In this document: piece after piece, positions 51,989 through 64,000 of the stretch
Position numbering within the stretch: the first letter of the stretch is position 1
Layout of the letters: each line of letters starts with the position of its first letter
Notes under the pieces: generated by a model
The model's database searches: none
What the model saw: only the letters and a program-made list of their open reading frames with translations
What the model was told of the DNA's origin: nothing
Assembly: GCA_028023455.1 (NCBI GenBank)
Contig: JAQFVV010006294.1
Span: 930,001 to 994,000 of the forward strand
Direction: 5' to 3'
Source: Epiperipatus broadwayi
Taxonomy: Eukaryota; Onychophora; Udeonychophora; Euonychophora; Peripatidae
DNA length: 64,000 nucleotides
Program-made: the position numbers and the translations under genes

Positions 51989-52650
51989 AGCAGTATTCAA
52001 GGTCAAGCAAGATATATACAAATGTAAGTTGTATAATAATAAGAGTACAATAATAAATGTAGAATAAAACTAATAAATTATAATGTATAGTGAATATGTA
52101 AAATAAGAATAATAAGTTGTATAATAATAAGAGTACAATAATAAATGTAGAGTAAATCTAATAACTTTGTAATGTATAATGAATATGTAAAATAAAAACA
52201 ATAACTGTATAGTAATTATGTATAACGATTGTGTAAAATTGCAATATTGTTAAATCATAGAGAGCCCAGCTGACTTTATAGGGTCAGAAAACTGTATAAA
52301 ATACCATATATGGTGAGAAATGTAAAAATGCTGCGTGTATGTGAAAATGTATGTGCAAACACCATATATGGTTAGGCATGTAAGAGACTCCAGAAGTCTT
52401 GAGGGGTATATAAACATCCAGAACCTGATCTATTTGTTCTGAGTATTAATTGTAAGTCAGAGACACCTGCCTCTGTAAGTCCAAAAGCAGGACTAGGGTT
52501 ATTATATGCAGGTCACCATGCCCTTTTATTATTTTATTACACCCTATAATAGGCAATGTATATAGTTAAAATTATTCATATTGAACTATAAGCTTACCAT
52601 CTCAATTCTGCCATTCTCCATTTATTACTTGCTGGTCATAAGACACAGCA
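51989..52650 (+). repeat. 3' LTR (662 bp)
   Basis: Second copy of the 47229-47978 LTR with two rather than three 88-bp units. It keeps both CCATATATGG boxes and a TATATAAA box. Ends AGACACAGCA, followed by CATTT. Confidence 0.93.
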
Positions 52651-52655
52651 CATTT

Positions 52656-55600
52656 CTTCAAAATATTATTGATTTTATGAAAAAAAATCGAAAATATCAA
52701 AATATTAAAATATTAGGAATAGTCATGATTCCTTTATCATTTTCATAACCAACATTAAATATTCAAGATCACTTGTACTTCACCATAATTCAAAACCTAT
52801 CTTGCCAGCTAATTTATAACAATTCATCATTCTAAGTTTATTCATTATTCTACTATCAGAATACTAAACACGATGCATAACCAATGAAATTAAGATAGCG
52901 ATATAATATATAGGATATGAATGAACAACTAGAGTAATGACTCAATAGTATAATGATTAATTCACATAGAAAGCAGTGAAATATTAGGTACAACCTAGTC
53001 TAATACCCATAGAAAATAATGTTTTGGCTCTTTTTAGCACTTATAGACTGTCAAATACAAATAACCAACACTGTCCATGGAAATAAAATCCAACAATACA
53101 GGACTTTGTTAACTGTGTCTATACAATATCTACTTTGATATAATATAGGGTAATCTCCTATCTTCTTGACATTCCCTAAAAATATATAGGGTTTCATTTC
53201 CTATTCCCCTGTTCACTATCATATAAAAATTCCATATAGATTTAAACAATCCGCATTGTAAAATAAACTAAATGATTATTCCCAATAATAAACAAAACTA
53301 GCATTTTAGATTCATCAAAACTATGAACATTTAAAGAAATAGTTTCAAACCCTTAAGCTCTGCCACAAATACAAATGACTTTGATATAAGATACTACTAA
53401 TATTCATATATTTTAAAATAAATCTAATATTGTTTTACTTCGCAAAACATATAAAAATTGTAATCATTAATAAAATCATAACAAACTTTACCATCAAAAT
53501 AATATATGCATATTTTTATTTATAGCCTATATTATTCAATAAAATTTGTATGTATTATTAATTCACACATCCTTATATCCATTCATTCCTTCAGCATAAA
53601 ATAAAAATTCCAAGCAATTTTGAAAAACTATACCATATAATATCAAAAATAATTAAAATTACCTATGTGATTAAATAGCATTATAACCACATTTAGATGT
53701 CTTCTGTTCTCCAATACATAGCAATGAAAAATCATAAAATTACATTCATACAATGCTCATTATAAAATATCATACTTTAAAAAAATGTTTCCAAAATTTT
53801 AAAATTATTATTATAATAATCAAAATGTCTATTACTTTAACTTATCGAATATAAAACATAAAACAAGTTTTAAATTTAATGTTAATATTTTTTTTCAGAA
53901 TTAATAAATAAGAACTAATAATAAAATTCAAAGTTACATATTTCTTCTCTTTGCATGGTTGTTGAGCAACAGTCGTTATTCAAAGTTCTTTCTCCCCCTC
54001 GACGAGTAAAGTAGCAATAAAAAAAAATAATTGTCGATTTTCAAATCTGGAAAAATCATTAAAAATATTATCCATCCTGTTGTGAAAAGATGTTTACAGT
54101 CTATATTTCTGAAACATTCTTCCAGGATAATGACAATTTGTTTAATATCAATTAAAATATCAATTTAAGGTAAGTAATCCATTCCTTCCGTGCACGTACA
54201 TATGTATCCAATTCCTTCGGCGATAGATGCATCATCCTTGGCAACATTTATTGAGCTCATAATTCTGAATAAACAGACGTATTACCATTTTTAACTTATA
54301 TTCCAAAAAGGTACAATAAAACAGCAAGTGAATGAATTCAAGTTTTAGTATTAAAAGTTATTTCTTAATAATATATTTTTCTTCCATTAAACATTTCTTT
54401 CTTTTTAAAAAAAAAATGAAGTAAATAAACAGCAGTCATTATATTTAAAATATTCATGTCTTTTATATATCATTTTCAGCAATTATATTTTTCTATTATT
54501 TATCTTTAAAATTTCTTTCTACACAAGTCCAAATCAATACTTTATATGAAAGACAGGTATTATTGAAACTGCAATCATTCGAAATAATGATATAAATATT
54601 TTAGAAAATGATATATTATAGTTCATCTCCGATGTCTTTTATAAGTTAAGAGTAATTTATACTTTCGTCTCTTTAAAGGTATCCTGTTACTATAATGTAT
54701 CTTTATAATTATTAAATTTATTAATTCAGACATTGTTATTATAAATATTATATTTCCAGAGAATAACTGTCTATAACTTTGAAGTACTCTATGCAAACAA
54801 ATATTTAAATTCTTACATACCCTTGGTAAGAATATGCTTTTATATACTCTTTGGCTTTTGGACATTAATTTGCCGATATACATGACTATAAGTTTCTCTC
54901 CATAAGTTAATGTTGAATTTTAATCAAGCTTCTGAACAGTTTATTGATAGGAAATTTAAATTGGTTTACCCACACATACTGAAGAACTAAATATTAAAAT
55001 ATTATTGTTTTGTAAAGTCTAAAGGATAATTTACTATTAGATTTCAGTATATTACAAGCCAATAATAATATAACTTTATACTGTTTAATAACAAGTAATA
55101 GTTGAAACAAATAAAATTATAATAAAAAGTGTTCAGCCCTAATTTTCATACACGATATTTATACCCCATTTAGAGATTTGATTGGATGAATAGAGTCAAA
55201 CACACAAACTAATTTACATATTACCTAAATTAAGTAGTTTTAATATTGAAAATAAAACATTGAGTCATCTTTTAAATAAAAAAAATTAATAAAATATTTT
55301 AATATTCAATTTATTAATTTTTTACCAATTTATTACATTATAAGAAAATATTTAATTTAATGTAACAATTTTAATCTACATTTTTTAGTTTAAAATACCT
55401 TTTAAAAACTAAGGAAAATATTATTTTGGACTTATTTTATCATGTTCAAATGTTTCCATTTTATGAATAATTTCAGAAAGTAATTAAAACCTTTCTGTGA
55501 ATTCATGCAAGCATTGCACACATTTGCGAGTCATGTGATAAGCTTTTCCAGACATAATTGTTGCAATTTTGAAACTTACTGTCTGAAATAAAATTAAATG

Positions 55601-56332
55601 AATATTTAATTTTTAAAAAATAATACATAATATAAAATATTAAATATAATAATAAAATTTAGAATAGTAAATTTGATATTTTGTATACCAATAAATAAAA
55701 TTGAAACATTTGGTACATCATAAAATATTAAGAACTTTAATAAATAATTATTAATAGTTTTAACTTTTTTAACGATAGATTTAATAATTTATTCAACTAT
55801 ATTGTAAATTACTGATTTTAAAATATTTATTTAGCAGGATATTAAACATATTTTGAAGTATGGCTAATATCATTTATTTTGTTTATGAAATATTAAATTA
55901 TTCTTTTATTTTATAATTTTGATAGTTATAATGGTTTTAAAATATTCTCTGACTACTTGTGGCCTTATTTAAACAAGTTTAAGACTCTTTAATAATTACA
56001 ATTATAATTTTTAGGACTACCTCAATTTAAATTTTTTTTAAAAAATTGACTTTCTTTAACATACTTAGCCTTAAAAAATAAGTATAGTATATACATATAT
56101 AATGATATCATGTGAGTAAATCTCAATCCTTTCTTGCAATCATGACTTCAAAATGATAAACACTATTCAATGTACTAAAAAATGAAATTAATCTTTTACA
56201 CTACCCGATAGCTGAAATTCAGATACATGATTATTTTAATATAACATCTATATACAATCTTATTCAAAAAACAACTAAGTCCAAATACACTATTAACAAC
56301 TCTCAAGTTATACTCAAAAGAGTTACTCTAAT
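52656..56332. other. AT-rich non-coding DNA
   Basis: Less AT-rich spots at 53955-54010 and 54180-54250 contain a few CG dinucleotides but no open frame. No gene supported over 3.7 kb. Confidence 0.5.
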
Positions 56333-56566
56333 GGTAGTGGTGACTTAACCCAATGTGGCCACTAGGCAACACTGCAGTACCATAAACAACCACCAAGAAG
56401 CCTGCAAGTGATAAATTTCTGTCCGAAAATTGCTGAAATCGACAAATTAAAACACCCAAGGCAAAATAAATCAGACAAATCCTTCTAAAATACAAATAAA
56501 AAAAAAAAACAAGAAAATGCTATAAAATTTCGAATTACAAAAACAGAAATGTGAAAATGCATCAAA

Positions 56567-57345
56567 TGCAAACCCCCCCCCCCCATAAAGAATTTCTATC
56601 CAAAAATTGTTGAAATCAACAAATTAAAACTCCTAAATTGAACAAATCTTTCTAAAGTACAAATTTAAAAAAAAAAAAAACCAAGAAAACACTATGAAAT
56701 TCAAATTACAAAAACAGAAAAACCTTAATGGTAAATGTCAAAAAAATTAATGAAGCTTCATCAATAGTGGATGGAGCTTCAATAATGGTGGGAGTTACAA
56801 AAATAGATTCCAAAGCAGTGATTTATATAAACTAGAAAGCATTAAGAACATTACACAGGAGCTTCTATTTATCAAATTAATTATTCTCTGCTTTGAAATT
56901 ACGGCAAATCATCAAAAATAACTACTTTTCAATATAAGAACATTCGATCACCCCCCCATGAAGAATTTCTATCCAAGAATCCCTGAAATCGACAAATTAA
57001 AACTCCTAAATTGAACAAATCCTTCTAAAGTACAAATTAAAAAAAAAAACCAAAAAAATGCTATGAAATTCGAATTACAAAAACAAAAAAACCTTAATGG
57101 TAAATATCAAAAAAATTAATGAACCTTCATCAATGAATGGTAGATGAGGTTTCATTAATGGCGAGAGTTACAAAAACAGATTCCAAAGCAGCGATTTATA
57201 TAAACTAGAAAGCAATAAGAACATTACACGGGAGCTTCTATTTATCAAATTAATTATTCTCTGCTTTGAAATTATGGCAAATCATCAAAAATAACTACTT
57301 TTCAATATAAGAACATTCGATCACACACACACCCACACCCATGAA
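56567..57345. repeat. ~380-bp tandem units in left arm
   Basis: Two full units, beginning near the C-runs at 56573 and 56950, each contain GAAGAATTTCTATCC, a CCTTAATGGTAAAT block, TTCCAAAGCAG and ACGGCAAATCATC or TATGGCAAATCATC. A third partial unit starts near 57343. The right arm holds one equivalent (about 60240-60620). Confidence 0.75.
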
Positions 57346-58440
57346 GAATTTCTATCCAAAAATCCCTGAAATCAACAAATTAAATTGAACAAATCTTTCT
57401 AAAATACAAATTAAAAAAAAGAAAATGCTAAAATTTTGAATTACAAAAACAGAAAAACTTTAATGGTAAATATCAAATGCAAACCTACTCTTCCCCCTAA
57501 GGCAAAGTAAATCGAACAAATTCTTCTAAAATACAAATTAAAAAAAAAAACAAGAAAAATTTGATCAAAAATAAATAAAATGCAAGTACAAAAACAAAAA
57601 TTGGTATATAACTAACAGATATACCCTCCCCCCTCCCGCACGAAGAATTAAAGCAAAAAATGGTGGTGACTGAGTAACTTTTCAAAAATGTACTAAATTT
57701 AATCAATACTTAAAAAATAAGACTATTTGCAAATACGCCTCTGCGTTATCTAACTAACAGATATAATAATAATTCACAAACCTTAAATACAGACTAATAC
57801 ATATGAAGTAATTAAATATAGATAACAATGAACGCATAGCAATCTGTTATCTCTTAGAATAGACTTCAAAGCAGTGATTTATATCAGGAGAGCTACTAAT
57901 TATTTGTCCCAAAAATTTATTAAATTAATTGTTCTCTGCTTTGAAATTATGGTATAACATAACATATGAATTCGAATTTAAAAATGAAATAAAATAATCA
58001 GAATAGAAAATAGGCATGGCCATAGATTATAGAAAGTTCAAAATAGAAAGTTTAAAATAATCATTGATTACAGTTACAGGAAAAATTATTAAAAGGTTAT
58101 ATTTATTGGTAAGAATGTTACAAGATTTTATTTTAACAAGAATTTTAAGTAATTGAGAATATTATAAGTTTTTAATAAATTTGTAGAACTCTGCATTTCT
58201 ACTAATTTTGTTCCAGGTTCAGTTCACCTCCATTTGCACTATGATGAGTTGATAGTCCATGATGTCCTGCCTTGTTTACAACTCTTCTTTAATTAAAATT
58301 ATAAAATTTAGCTTTCTATCATTAAATTTCTTAACTTAGCACTTTTATCAAAGGCAATCCCCAAGTGAATAACAGCAGATTAAAAAAATAATTTAACAGA
58401 AGACATGGACTGAACAGTACCTAACAAACAGTTATTTAAA

Positions 58441-59160
58441 GAAAGTTGCAAATTAAAATGTGACGTAATAGGCCTCTCACATTAAAAAATATAGGTGCAT
58501 TTGCAACCTCTTTAAATAAAACATAATTAAATATGCATCTTATATATATTTACTGTGCCAGAATATAGTATTAAAGTATATTTTTAAAAAAATATTTTCT
58601 CTTTCGCAAAAAAATGCTGAAGAATCACTTATTATTTTAAATTGCATTTGGATGTCATATTTTGCGGAACTACCTTCTTTAAATAATTGTTTGCTAAAGC
58701 TTGCACCTACATTTTTTAATGTAAGAGATGCCTATTACGTCACATTTTAATTTGCAACTTTCTTTAAATAAAACGTAATTAAATATGCATCTTACATATA
58801 ATTCCCGAGTTTGCACAGAATATGGTACTAAAGTTTATTTTAAAGAAAATAGTTTCTCTTTGAACTACCTTCTTTAAATAATTGTTTGCTAAAGCTTGCG
58901 CCTATATTTTTTAATGTAAGAGAGGCCTATTATGTCACATTGTAATTTGCACCTTTCTTTAAATAAAACATAATTAAATATGAATCTTATATATAATTAC
59001 CAGTGTGCACAGAATATGGTACTAAAGTTTGTTTTAAAGAAAATATTTTCTATTTGGAAATATGCTGAAGAATCACTTATCATTTTAAACTGCATTGAGA
59101 TATTATATATGTGAGAGGTCTATTGCATCACATTTCAATCTGCAACTTTCTTTAAATAAC
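58441..59160. repeat. central tandem array of the foldback
   Basis: TTTGCAACTTTCTTTAAATA, AATTAAATATGCATCTTA, CAGAATATGGTACTAAAGTTT and ATGTAAGAGATGCCTATTA recur about every 190-240 bp, three to four times, in one orientation, with opposite-strand copies at the left edge. This array is the loop between the two arms. Confidence 0.7.
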
Positions 59161-60886
59161 TGTTTGCTAGGTACTGTTCGGCCCATGTCTTCAGTTAAAT
59201 TATTTTTTTAATCTGCTGTTATTCACTTGGGGATCGCCTTTGATAAAAGTGCTAAGTTAAGAAATTTAACAAAAGAAAGCTAAATTTTATATTTTTAATT
59301 AAAGAAGAGTTGTAAACAAGGCAGGATATTGCGCACTATCAACTCATCATAGTGCATCTGAGCCTGGAACAAAATTGGTAAAATTTCTTAAATACAGAGT
59401 TTTACAAATCTATTAAAAACTTATAATATTCTTCAATTACTTAAAATTCTTGCTAAAATAAAATCTTGTAACATTCTTGCCAATAAATATAACTGTTTAA
59501 TAATTTTTCCTGTAACTCTAATCAATGATTATTTTAAATTTTCTATTTTAAACTATCTATTTTAAACTTTCTATAATCTATGGCTATGCCTATTTTCTAT
59601 TCTGATTATTTTATTTCATTTCTAAATTTGAATTCATATGTTATGTTATGCCATAATTCCAAAGCAGAGAACAATTTAATAAATTTTTGGGAGAAACAAT
59701 TAGAAGCTCTCCCGATATAAACCGCTGCTTTGAAATCTATTCTAAGAGATAACAGATCACTATGCGCTCATTGTTATCTATATTTAATTACTTAATATGC
59801 ATTAGTCTGTATTTAAGGTTTGTGAATAATTATCATATCTGGTAGTTAGATAACACAGGTATATTTGCAAATAGTCTTTTATTTTTTAAATATTGATGAA
59901 ATTTAGTACATTTTTGAAAAGTTACTCGGTCACCACCATTTTTCATTTTAATTCTTCAGGTGGGAGGGGGGGAGGGTTTATCTGTTAGTTAGACACCAAT
60001 TTCTGTTTTTGTATTTTACTTATTTTTGATTGAATTCTTGATGTATAGAATTTTCTTGGGTTTTTTTTTTAATTTGTATTTTAAAAGGATTTGTTTGGTT
60101 TACTTTGCCTTAGGGCAATGGGGGAGGTTTGCAATTGACATTTGCTATTAAAGTTTTTCTGTTTATGTAATTTGAAATTTTATAGCATTTTCTTTTTTGT
60201 AATTTGTATTGTAGAAGGATTTGTTCGATTTTTGGATAGAAATTCTTCATTGGGTGGGGGGGGGGGTGACCTAATGTTCTTATATTGAAAAGTACTTATT
60301 TTTGATGATTTGCCATAATTTCAAAGCAGAGAATAATTAATTTGATAAATAGAAGCTCCCGTGTAATGTTCTTATTGCTTTCTAGTTTAATCAAATCGCT
60401 GCTTTGGAATCTGTTTTTATAATTCCTACCACTAATGAAGCCTCATCTGCCATTAATGAGGCTTTGTTAATTTTTTTGACATTTACCATTAAGGTTTTTC
60501 AGTTTTTGGAATTTGAATTTCATAGCTTTTTCTTGGGTTTTTTTTTTTTAATTTGTAGTTTTGAAAAATTTGTTCGATTTAGGAGTTTTAATTTGCCGAT
60601 TTCAGCAATTTTTGGATAGAAATTCTTCATGGGGGAGGGGATGTTTGCGTTTGATGCATTTTCACTGATTTCAGTTTTTGTAATTCGAAATTTTATAGCA
60701 TTTTCTTGATTTTTTTTTTTATTTGTATTTTAGAAGGATTTGTTAGATTTATTTTGCCTTAGGCATTTTAGTTTGTCGATTTCAGCGATTTTCAAATAGA
60801 AATTTATCACTTGTGGAATTCTTGGTGGTTGTTGATGGTACTGCAGCATCGCCTAGCAGCCACATTGGGCGTAAGTTACCACTACC

Positions 60887-62339
60887 CTTTAAAAAACTTG
60901 TAAATGACATTCATTTTCCCAAATCAAAACTAATTTATCAACTAGATAAAAGGCAATCACTTTTATTTAACAACTAGACTCTTATATATGGTGGATAAGT
61001 CAATTATAAATATTTGAGAGGGATGGATCTTTAAATTAATGGCAAAACAATCCAGCTTACAATTTCAAATAGAAATCAAGATATAAATTCTAATAATTTT
61101 AACTGATAAATTAGCAGTAATATGACAAATTGGATGTTTGTTTTTTTACAAATTTGTCAGAATAACACTCGAAGTTTTTGTGAGTTATTATAATTGATGT
61201 TTGGATTTAGTTGTTTCATAAATAATATTATATATTATTAATTCTATATTTTTAATAATTATAATATATTAATGGTCTTGCTAAAATATGTAGGAGTTGA
61301 CTAATCTTCCTCTAGCCATGAATCCTGCTGCCTTATATGATATGATTTTTGGCTCATCCACATTTAAATTTTTTTAATATGAACAAAATATCGGCTGGCT
61401 TATAGATTGATGTCAAGGGCTACATACTACGGTAATGTTTTCTACCTAGTCTAAGTGGCTGCCATTAGACTATAAGTCAAACTTTCTACATAATATACAA
61501 TAGAATTTTAGGAATATGCAATATTTCCAGAGACTAATGACAGACTTAGCAAATTCTAATTTCAATCTTTTTTTTTTTATGTATAAGACTGATAGTCTTT
61601 AATTGTGATCTTGCATAAAACCGTTCAATCAACACTGAGTTATTTTGAACTAAATTTAATTCAATGATTACGCCTATTTAGATAAATGTTAATGGCTCCA
61701 GATAAGGTAATCTATAAGGACTTAAATAACAAATTCTGGAGAGACCACTGTGCCTGAAAAATTTGCTCTATTAAATGTGAAAAGTTATAATGTCAGATAT
61801 ATTGGATAAGTACTTCTTCTTTTTTTTCTAAATACTGTATTATATAGAATATTGAATTTTATTTGATGTAGACTCTTCAAGATCTCAATGTAAAACACTC
61901 CTACTGGCGAAAAAGTTAAGATTTAAGATTAATATAGCCACCCAGAGCAAAACTTGTTTTGTAGATGAAAAAAACTTAAGTGAACAAGTATAAATGGCTT
62001 TTCAGTTTGTTTGTTTTTTAAAATAAAATACTGCACAGTATTTAATTCATTGTAAGATCTAAAATATTTTCTACTTCTGAAATCAATGAAACACTAATGG
62101 CATTAAAAATAGATTTACATAATGATACCCTATTCTCATTTAATCAGTATTTATATTCCAATAATAGATTTAGCATGTTCAAAAAAAACTTTTATTCCTT
62201 GTTGAACAGTACAATTGCATCAATAAAAAATCTTTTTTTTTCTTCTGGGAGAATTTAATTTATTTAGCATATACATTTTTTAAAAAAAAATCCAGCTTAA
62301 CTATTTTAGAAAGGATGCTAACCAGAAAATATATTTACT
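60887..62339. other. AT-rich non-coding DNA
   Basis: Nothing supported. Confidence 0.5.
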
Positions 62340-62960
62340 AGTGACTTTATTAAACATTTCAATTCTCCACATTATAACCATAGATTGGATATGATTCATG
62401 ATTTGTGCTTTTCCACATCTAATAAATAAGTGACTGTTAGATTTCATTTATGAAGCAGATGAGTATAACAATTATGGTTTGTCCCAAATCTGATGATATG
62501 ATTCCACTAATATTTAGAAAATTCAAGTCCAGAAATTCTTGAAAACAATAAATTTATTTGCAATCTCATAAGAAGTCCATTTTTATGCCAATATTCTATG
62601 ACTCTTGATTAAACATCCCAAAAAGAGTCATGGTTTGAGAAATCTTACATGATGAAATTATGTACTGAATCATTGGTAAGTTCATATTCTGTGAGGTAAC
62701 TTCTCTTCTGATATTTGGAGGAATATGTGAAAGAACAGAAAGCAATTGCAAAGGAGTAGACTTGAGTGCACTAGTAATATCTTTCATGATATTATTTAAA
62801 TAAATATCTAGAAGTTTAGTATTTTTTCTCCAAGTAGGAGGCATATTATTCACCAGAAGACTATGCTAATATTAAAGAAGCAGTAAATTTCACAATCCCA
62901 AGTAATGCCAGCCAGTTAACAAGAATTATCCCTAAAAAATTTTTTTAGATAAAATCTTAA
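62340..62960 (-). pseudogene. LINE ORF2 C-terminal relic
   Basis: The minus-strand frame 62853-62596 reads PPTWRKNTKLLDIYLNNIMK, then LQLLSVLSHIPPNIRREVTS. This fits the LINE pattern W-x-x-S-x-HT-x-x-[VI]-D-x-x-LN...TP-x-x-x-L-x-x-L-x-x-I-x-P-x-x-RR, found after the RT domain of many animal elements. Upstream (to ~62960) VNWLALLGI fits the preceding KLAG-x-x-WG segment. Downstream, after stops, CGKAQIMNHI near 62410 matches the CG-x-x-QTM-x-HI zinc-finger segment. Stops and frame changes make it dead; the RT core and 3' tail were not found. It belongs to neither LINE A nor LINE B by motif. Confidence 0.78.
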
Positions 62961-63440
62961 ATAAATTTGGAAAATAAGCTACTATTTAAAGGTTACTCCT
63001 ATAAAGTATAAATAGGACTGTGGTTTAGTCTATTATTGCAAAAGATTTATCCAGATCATTAGTTGCATGCATTTGTTAGTAGTATCAATAAACAATGATC
63101 CAAAATTATTGGACATATTGCTATTGAATAAATATAAATTTTAAATATTTTGTTATTTTTGAATTTTTCCTAAATACATAGTTTGATTGCACTAAACATT
63201 GTTTTATAAAAAAAAATCACATGGAGATGTCCACACTCAAAATAATATCATATTATGGATTACTTTATAATTAAGATTCAGAGAAAAAAAGAAAGTTAAT
63301 GTATTAGTACTATTAAAACAGCAGATAACACTACTATACATTATAGCAATTATATTCTGAATGCATATTATTGGACAAATTATAGTTTATTTCCAAGATT
63401 AAAATGATTGTGAAACAAAAAACAGATGGTAATAGTATGA
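62961..63440. other. AT-rich non-coding DNA
   Basis: Nothing supported. Confidence 0.5.
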
Positions 63441-63530
63441 ATACTGAACCCTACCGCTTGATGGCGTTTTTCACACAATGCACATCAATATACCGTTTTA
63501 GCGGCCTAACTTACGGCTAACACTACAACA

Positions 63531-63725
63531 GTGTTGTTTAGAGCCATAACAGGTCACCTAGAGGGCGATGTATCCTATGATATACATAATAAAATAATAC
63601 GCCCGTTGACTTGCGACAATATTCCTCAAATGAGCACAATTCAACTCTCACTACAGTCTGATTTGATGGCGGCTATATTTGAAAGATGCGAAACTATCAA
63701 AAAATTCACTGTGGACAAATTTTGA
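63531..63725 (+). CDS. hypothetical 64-aa open frame
   Basis: The frame has balanced codon use and a protein-like sequence (ITGHLEGDVSYDIHNKI, then MSTIQLSLQSDLMAAIFERC). It ends at TGA 63723-63725. No family was recognised. With the surrounding GC rise it could be a real short exon or the degraded end of a mobile-element gene. No splice signal was chosen with confidence. Confidence 0.22.
   Translation: MLFRAITGHLEGDVSYDIHNKIIRPLTCDNIPQMSTIQLSLQSDLMAAIFERCETIKKFTVDKF
63555..63568 (+). promoter_or_regulatory. partial CTCF-like motif
   Basis: CACCTAGAGGGCGA contains the core YAGRGGGCR exactly (TAGAGGGCG), but the upstream CCAC is not in register. Weaker than the site at 23972. Confidence 0.25.
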
Positions 63726-64000
63726 GAAAGCATAGTGGATTTAGTATTACATATTAAGAATTTTCAGGCAGTCATGCACACTTCCCTATGATTTTCAACT
63801 GCACACAACCTGAAAAGGTTAGAGTTTTCAGCAGAGTTCTGCTGAGTTCATGCGCAAAGGCACGTTTATGCGGAAATCCGTGCGAGAACAGTGAAATGTC
63901 GCTGGCAAATGTTCACAATTGATTGAAGGGGGAGTGAATTACCGGTCACACAAGTTGATGCTGTTGTGTTTTTCCAGAAAGAGAATATCTCCTGTCAGAT

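Larger units (their letters stand above)
47229..52650 (+). mobile_element. Ty3/Gypsy LTR retrotransposon, Mag-like, 5.4 kb, decayed
   Basis: Two LTRs flank gag, protease, reverse transcriptase, RNase H and integrase in Gypsy order. CATTT occurs directly outside both ends (47224-47228, 52651-52655), a 5-bp target duplication. LTR start (AACAG/AGCAG) is not the usual TG, but the end is CA. Pol sequence style (HRGLFNYNRLPFGI, YFDDILI) is closest to the Mag / C. elegans K02A2.6-like group, by memory of family patterns only. The internal region carries several in-frame stops and frameshifts, so the copy is dead. By eye there are about 30 differences over the ~480 bp of LTR compared, so it is old. 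No envelope-like frame is present. Confidence 0.95.
56333..60886. repeat. giant foldback element, ~2 kb arms
   Basis: Starts GGTAGTGGTGACTTAACCC and ends with the inverse GGGCGTAAGTTACCACTACC. The arms match over most of their length. Landmarks are CACTGCAGTACCAT near 56370 against its inverse near 60840; TTCCAAAGCAG...ATTTATATAAACTAG near 56810 and 57180 against the inverse near 60400; TAGAATAGACTTCAAAGCAG near 57855 against 59735; and GCAGATT...AATTTAACAGAAGACATGG near 58375 against 59180-59215. The left arm is ~2.15 kb and the right ~1.77 kb because the left has an extra ~380-bp tandem unit. The centre (58486-59112) is a tandem array. No transposase frame. No convincing target duplication. 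Non-autonomous foldback is the best label. Confidence 0.85.
63441..64000. other. GC-richer block at the window edge
   Basis: CG dinucleotides become frequent (CTACCGCTTGATGGCG, TTTAGCGGCC, ATGCGCAAAGGCACG, GAAATCCGTGCGAG), in sharp contrast to the preceding kilobase. It may be a promoter or first exon of a gene continuing past the window, or a young transposon. Confidence 0.35.

Noticed and set aside
57497-60619. Frames at 57497-57706 (-) and 60404-60619 (+)
   Set aside because: They are inverse-arm counterparts of the same foldback DNA and encode only F/L/I-rich runs.
62596-62853. 85-codon minus-strand frame as a cellular gene
   Set aside because: Its IPPNIRREV and flanking pattern fit a LINE C-terminal relic better, and neighbouring LINE segments continue in broken frames.

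Overview
This window is intergenic or intronic DNA from a very AT-rich animal genome. By eye it is about three quarters A+T, and dense homopolymer and AT-dinucleotide runs break up almost every reading frame. The evidence for an animal is the repeat content: non-LTR retrotransposon (LINE) relics with animal-type reverse-transcriptase and C-terminal zinc-finger motifs, a Mag-like Ty3/Gypsy element, tRNA-derived SINE-like sequences, terminal-inverted-repeat DNA elements and giant foldback repeats. Matches to the CTCF core hint at a bilaterian. I cannot place the species; AT-rich arachnids, molluscs, flatworms or insects are all possible. No complete cellular gene is visible.

Layout. 1-7 kb: a 1.1 kb TA-flanked inverted-repeat element (1447-2557), a short palindrome (3843-4138) and a 1.8 kb element with strong inverted ends and possible 8-bp target duplications (4998-6790) filled with internal tandem repeats. 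7-17 kb: two SINE copies, a LINE relic (12150-12605), a 1.05 kb imperfect palindrome (13137-14188) and the first of two tRNA-like relics. 17-24 kb: a GC-richer stretch holding the best candidate cellular exons (19222-19481 and 23026-23140), whose splice phases fit each other, and a CTCF-like site. 25-31 kb: an inverted-pair repeat, a LINE C-terminal relic, a MITE-like element of a widespread kind (27245-28299), a miRNA-sized hairpin, tandem arrays and an exact 120-bp palindrome (31061-31306). 33-36.5 kb: GC-richer patches with short unexplained open frames.

41.4-46.4 kb is a mosaic of long (AAT)n tracts, up to about 600 bp, alternating with truncated LINE pieces of two families and copies of a ~280-bp repeat. 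Most pieces have AAT repeat on both sides, which suggests AAT-templated or AAT-targeted insertion. 47.2-52.65 kb is one 5.4 kb Gypsy element with both LTRs, a 5-bp target duplication and decayed gag, protease, RT/RNase H and integrase. 56.3-60.9 kb is a 4.55 kb giant foldback element with ~2 kb arms. 62.3-63.0 kb is another LINE relic on the minus strand. From 63.44 kb the sequence becomes GC-richer and may approach a gene.

The parts do not form a pathway. The window records repeated insertion, inversion, tandem growth and decay of mobile DNA. The most unusual features are the microsatellite-LINE mosaic, the giant foldback, the exact palindrome, and LTRs carrying duplicated CArG-type boxes plus a variable 88-bp repeat.
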